Positions 12,997 through 15,375 of a DNA stretch of 15,375 nucleotides are shown here, piece by piece. The DNA is taken from contig MU646437.1 of NCBI GenBank assembly GCA_026770585.1, positions 576,708 to 592,082 of the forward strand, given 5' to 3'. The DNA is from Baffinella frigidus. Its lineage: Eukaryota; Cryptophyceae; Cryptomonadales; Baffinellaceae. A program made the position numbers and the translations under genes. The notes below the pieces were generated by a model. It was not told where the DNA came from and searched no databases. It was given only the letters and a program-made list of their open reading frames with translations. Positions within the stretch are counted from its first letter, which is position 1. Each line of letters begins with the position of its first letter.

Positions 12997-14444
12997 GTAC
13001 GCGTTCGCCCGGCCCGAACCCATGATGTTTCTTCTCAAGGTTCACCGCTTTTCAGCGGGTAGGGAGGGAGGTTCAGCCGGGTGCTGAGCCCGCGCAGTGG
13101 TTTCGCGTCTCGCGGCCCACGTATGCGGAAAGGTTCACTGCTCCCGTTTGAAGATCCCCTCACGCCCCACGCCACCGCGACCCCACAACCCTCAAGCGAC
13201 GCTCCGCATGGTCTGTAGCTCGTCGCTGGACCGAAGGGCGAAGAGGGCAGCGACAAACACAGCCATGTGAGGAGAGAAACCTGACGAAATCCCGTCTGCC
13301 GAGCAGCGTTGCAAAGGATGGCTCGATGGAGCCGGAATCGGGGCGCTGCAAGAACATGTTCCTCAAGAGCAAGAAGGTGGGGGAACACACCCGCGTGGCG
13401 GCCGCGGACCGATCCAGACACGCCTCAGCACAGCACCGCACCACTTCAGCTCTTTCACATCGGGATGCAAACGCCTTGACGCTCCAACCTCGAAAGCTCG
13501 ATCACCCAACCCCTGAACCATCAGCCACGTCACCAACTCTCGGTACCACAATGCTGTGCGGAAACCCCCGATCCGTTGGTCGAAACCCTCCTGCGTGCGC
13601 AACCCTGAATCCGAGCGCCACGCGGGATGCAGGGGGATCTCTTCTGCTTTGCGCTCCCGACCACCGCCAAGGTCGACATGAAGGTGATAATCAACCCCTC
13701 AATAAGCCCCCTGTAGCCACTCAGAACACTACGGGGAACGTTCCTAAAGTCAATTATTGGATCCCCACACTCTTCAACGCGGAGTGACGCTTGACCCAGA
13801 GTTGTCTGTCCCCCACCCCCCCATGACGATCATCCCGCACGCCCGTTCCCTAGCTCTATCTCGCTCTTTCCCGCCCCAAAGTTGTCTGGTTTGTACAGCA
13901 AACCCGGACTGACAACTTGAGGAAAGGCGGTCAAACCGAGTGGAGAGCTAGATTAGGTGTCCAACCGCGCATCTCAGGTGGAAGCCCGTTGCACCCCGTC
14001 CAGTCGGGCGCCCTCCTCCAATCCCCCAGCCTCGTTCTCCTTGCACCGAGCTACACCGAACCGCGTGTTCCACACCTTGCCCGTTTCCTCGCACCCAACC
14101 TCGTTCTTCCACGCAATCCAACCCACCCCTCGTCGTTCCGTGTAACTAGCTTGTGTCGAAGCATGCCAACTTACGAATAGTCAGCAAGCCCGACTGAGGC
14201 AGCGCTAGAACCTCGTTCCTCCGCGTCACCCGAAAAACTCCCGTTTCGCAGGTTGTGAATTTGTACCGCAAACCCAGCATGTCAACTTACGAATAGCCAG
14301 CCACGACTGAGGCAGAGCTAGAACCTCGGGAAAAACTCCCCGCGTGGCAGGTTGTTAACCCGAAAAACTCACCTTTCGCAGGTTGTGTCGAAGAAGCTGG
14401 CGGCGCCCGAGTGCCGCTTCGCTGGCGATGAGTACCTCTCCTCG
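12887..14444 (+). CDS. PRORSD1/YbaK-type aminoacyl-tRNA deacylase, 5' part (exons 1-4), runs past window
   Basis: Exons 12887-12996, 13307-13376, 13633-13683 and 14382-14444, with donors GTACGC, GTGGGG, GTGATA, GTGCGA and gcag acceptors. The 98 residues seen are the N-terminal part of a domain usually near 165 long. Blocks in order: MSLAEQQAALFAKLTELGIK, TIEHAQCFTAEDVEG, CKNMFLKSKK (50s), GDLFCFALPTTAKVDMK (61-77), VVSKKLAAPECRFAGDEYL (78-96). Family knowledge: free-standing prolyl-tRNA-synthetase-associated domains hydrolyse mischarged aminoacyl-tRNA, and the Lys of KN(L/M)FL (here Lys52) is a key pocket residue. No presequence is visible, so cytosolic action is inferred. I found no later exon (the GxVTPF region) before 15375. 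The exon 1 donor is the least certain: the frame stays open to 13087. Confidence 0.88.
13307..13376 (+). CDS. Deacylase exon 2, conserved CKNMFLKSKK
   Basis: One base plus 23 codons. The acceptor ccgagcag is the one in phase with the chosen exon 1 end, giving VAKDGSMEPESGR before CKNMFLKSKK. The 3' end after KSKK is certain because exon 3 follows it in the family order. Confidence 0.85.
13633..13683 (+). CDS. Deacylase exon 3, LPTTAKVDMK
   Basis: 17 codons (GDLFCFALPTTAKVDMK), phase 0 at both ends; acceptor gatgcag, donor GTGATA. Equivalent to the family strand and turn seen as ALxDTKVDMK in the plant homologue as I recall it. Confidence 0.88.
13684..14147 (+). other. Deacylase intron 3, first part: no gene seen
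   Basis: Apart from the shared segment at 13716-13763, this stretch holds C-rich pyrimidine tracts and words repeated further on (gtttgtacagcaaacccgg, compare 14261-14275). Open frames here have no recognised similarity. Confidence 0.6.
14148..14362 (+). repeat. Duplicated acceptor edges upstream of deacylase exon 4
   Basis: A unit of about 115 bases (from gcatgccaacttacgaatag through gaaaaactc to gcaggttgt) occurs at 14162-14275 and again at 14276-14362, before the real junction at 14381/14382. Exon-like starts are at about 14148-14160 (ttgtgtcgaag), 14253 (gcaggttgtgaat) and 14350 (gcaggttgttaac). Only the last acceptor leads into the full exon. Confidence 0.75.
14382..14444 (+). CDS. Deacylase exon 4, SKKLAAPECRFAGDEYL
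   Basis: 21 codons, phase 0 at both ends; acceptor ctttcgcag, donor GTGCGA. Corresponds to the family run LxxxLGxxxxRFAxxExL. Decoy copies of its acceptor lie upstream and decoy copies of its donor downstream. Confidence 0.88.
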
Positions 14445-14446
14445 GT

Positions 14447-14978
14447 GCGAGGGTTTATGGTTTAGGGTTACGGTTGGCCTCTGCTCTGTGATTAGGGTTG
14501 ACCTCTGCTCTGTGGTTAGGGTTGACCTCTTCTCTGTGCGAGCCCCCCCCACACAGCGGGCTACGGAGGGATTTTCGGCCCAGATCGGGCCACCTTTCCG
14601 TGACCTTATCCGTAGGAACCCCCCTATGTCGCTACGGGTTGCCTACCGTAGGGTCCCAGGTCTTGAGTGCCCCTCCTCGGTGCAAGGGTTTAGGGTTTAG
14701 GGGTTTGCTCTCCTCGGTGCGAGTCTCTCCCCCCCGGACGGCTCTCGACGAACCCCAGGGGTTCCTCGGGTTTTGGGTTTCGGGTTTCGGGTTTATGTCT
14801 TCAGGGTTTCGGGTTTGATGCTGATGGTTGCCGCTGCCATGGTCTTGGTTTTCAAGGTTGACCTCTCCTCAGTGCGAGACCCCCCCCCGGAAGGCTCCCG
14901 ACAAACCTCAGGGGTTTTCTCGGGTTTCGGAGTTTGTCTTTAGGGTTTCGGTTTGCGGGTTTGATGCTGATGCTTTAG
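14447..14978 (+). repeat. Telomere-like tracts in deacylase intron 4
   Basis: gggtttagggtt, gggtttcggg and similar units start five bases after the exon 4 donor and recur between the donor-edge copies and a dispersed repeat (14549-14662). Here the G-rich form is on the sense strand. Confidence 0.8.
14475..14885 (+). repeat. Duplicated exon-end/donor edges downstream of deacylase exon 4
   Basis: The exon 4 end and donor (cctctcctcg then GTGCGAG) recur in exact or diverged form near 14479, 14502, 14525, 14671, 14709 and 14865, separated by telomere-like sequence. The last two copies begin a larger unit of about 155 bases (poly-C, then gacggctc or gaaggctc, then ggttttggg-type repeats). Confidence 0.7.
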
Positions 14979-14983
14979 TCGTA

Positions 14984-15138
14984 AAACCCACGGACAGTTC
15001 GGTAGTTTCTCCTACGGCATTGCCTAGGACCTCCTACCGTAGGCCAAAATCCTAGGACATTTTGGTCCTAGGAGCCGGCCTACGGTAGGTAGGTCCTACC
15101 TAAATCCGTAGGGAAACTACCGAACTTTCCGTGGGTTT
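14984..15138. mobile_element. Palindromic inverted-repeat element near the right edge
   Basis: 155 bases. Left arm aaacccacggacagttcggt then agtttctcctacgg; the right arm is its near complement. The core has nested CCTAGGA and CCTACCGTAGG palindromes. The sequence to the right (15139-15351) shows repeated ttggtggtg and gtttatgg words and no coding sequence. Confidence 0.75.
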
Positions 15139-15351
15139 CCCAATGAGCTTGCCGCTGGCATGCTCTTGGTCGTGCAAACCTGCACGAATGGTTTATGGTC
15201 TTGGTGGTGGTCTTGGTGGTGCAAACCGTGCATGGTTTATGGTACAGTCAGTGGCACACCCTCCGTGATATCCTGGCCAGTGTCTTTCCCTCCGCTTAGT
15301 GACATACTCAAGTTCAGCAGACAGCATCACTGGCACTCCACCCTCGATCGA

Positions 15352-15375
15352 ACCCCCCCCCCCCCCCCCCCCCCC
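15352..15375. repeat. Terminal poly-C run
   Basis: 24 C in a row end the window. C and G runs of 8-12 are common inside, but this one is longest and at the edge, so it may be where an assembly stalled. Confidence 0.8.

Overview
This is eukaryotic nuclear DNA, GC-rich and intron-rich. GT-AG introns, a mitochondrial-type targeting peptide and interspersed TTTAGGG-like repeats fit a microalga or another protist; prasinophyte, dinoflagellate and chromerid genomes all fit, and I cannot choose from sequence alone. No prokaryotic operon, rRNA or tRNA is visible. Long open frames are misleading here: most lie in repeats, while the real coding sequence is in short exons of 51-363 bases.

Two divergent genes share a 193-base intergenic region (12694-12886) that holds three copies of the palindrome CGTATATATACG or a near match, spaced exactly 30 bases apart. 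On the minus strand, from 12693 down to about 2138 and perhaps beyond the window start, lies an RsuA/RluB-type rRNA pseudouridine synthase in nine or ten exons. Its joined exons keep phase at every junction and give a targeting region, an S4 RNA-binding domain and a catalytic domain with the GRLD motif; the family C-terminal motifs are also present. It looks alphaproteobacterial, so it probably acts on mitochondrial rRNA. On the plus strand, from 12887 to at least 14444, lies the 5' part (four exons, 98 residues) of a PRORSD1/YbaK-type aminoacyl-tRNA deacylase that continues past the window. Both genes serve translation: one modifies rRNA, the other clears mischarged tRNA.

The introns (about 0.26-1.9 kb) are the unusual part. 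Around most internal exons there are extra partial copies of the exon's own edges. Copies of the acceptor plus exon start lie on the 5' side, and copies of the exon end plus donor lie on the 3' side, always in the same orientation. Exon 8 of the synthase exists as two complete, in-frame copies; exon 2 has one complete and three partial copies; exon 4 has six partial copies. This is what repeated tandem duplication across splice junctions would leave. Telomere-like repeats (TTTAGGG, TTTGGGG) start within about ten bases of several donors, and one intron is almost entirely such an array. The plus strand is nearly always the G-rich one.

The rest of the intron space holds small non-autonomous inverted-repeat elements in several families, foldback palindromes, CA microsatellites, short tandem repeats and poly-C/G runs. 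A pure C run ends the window and may mark an assembly edge.
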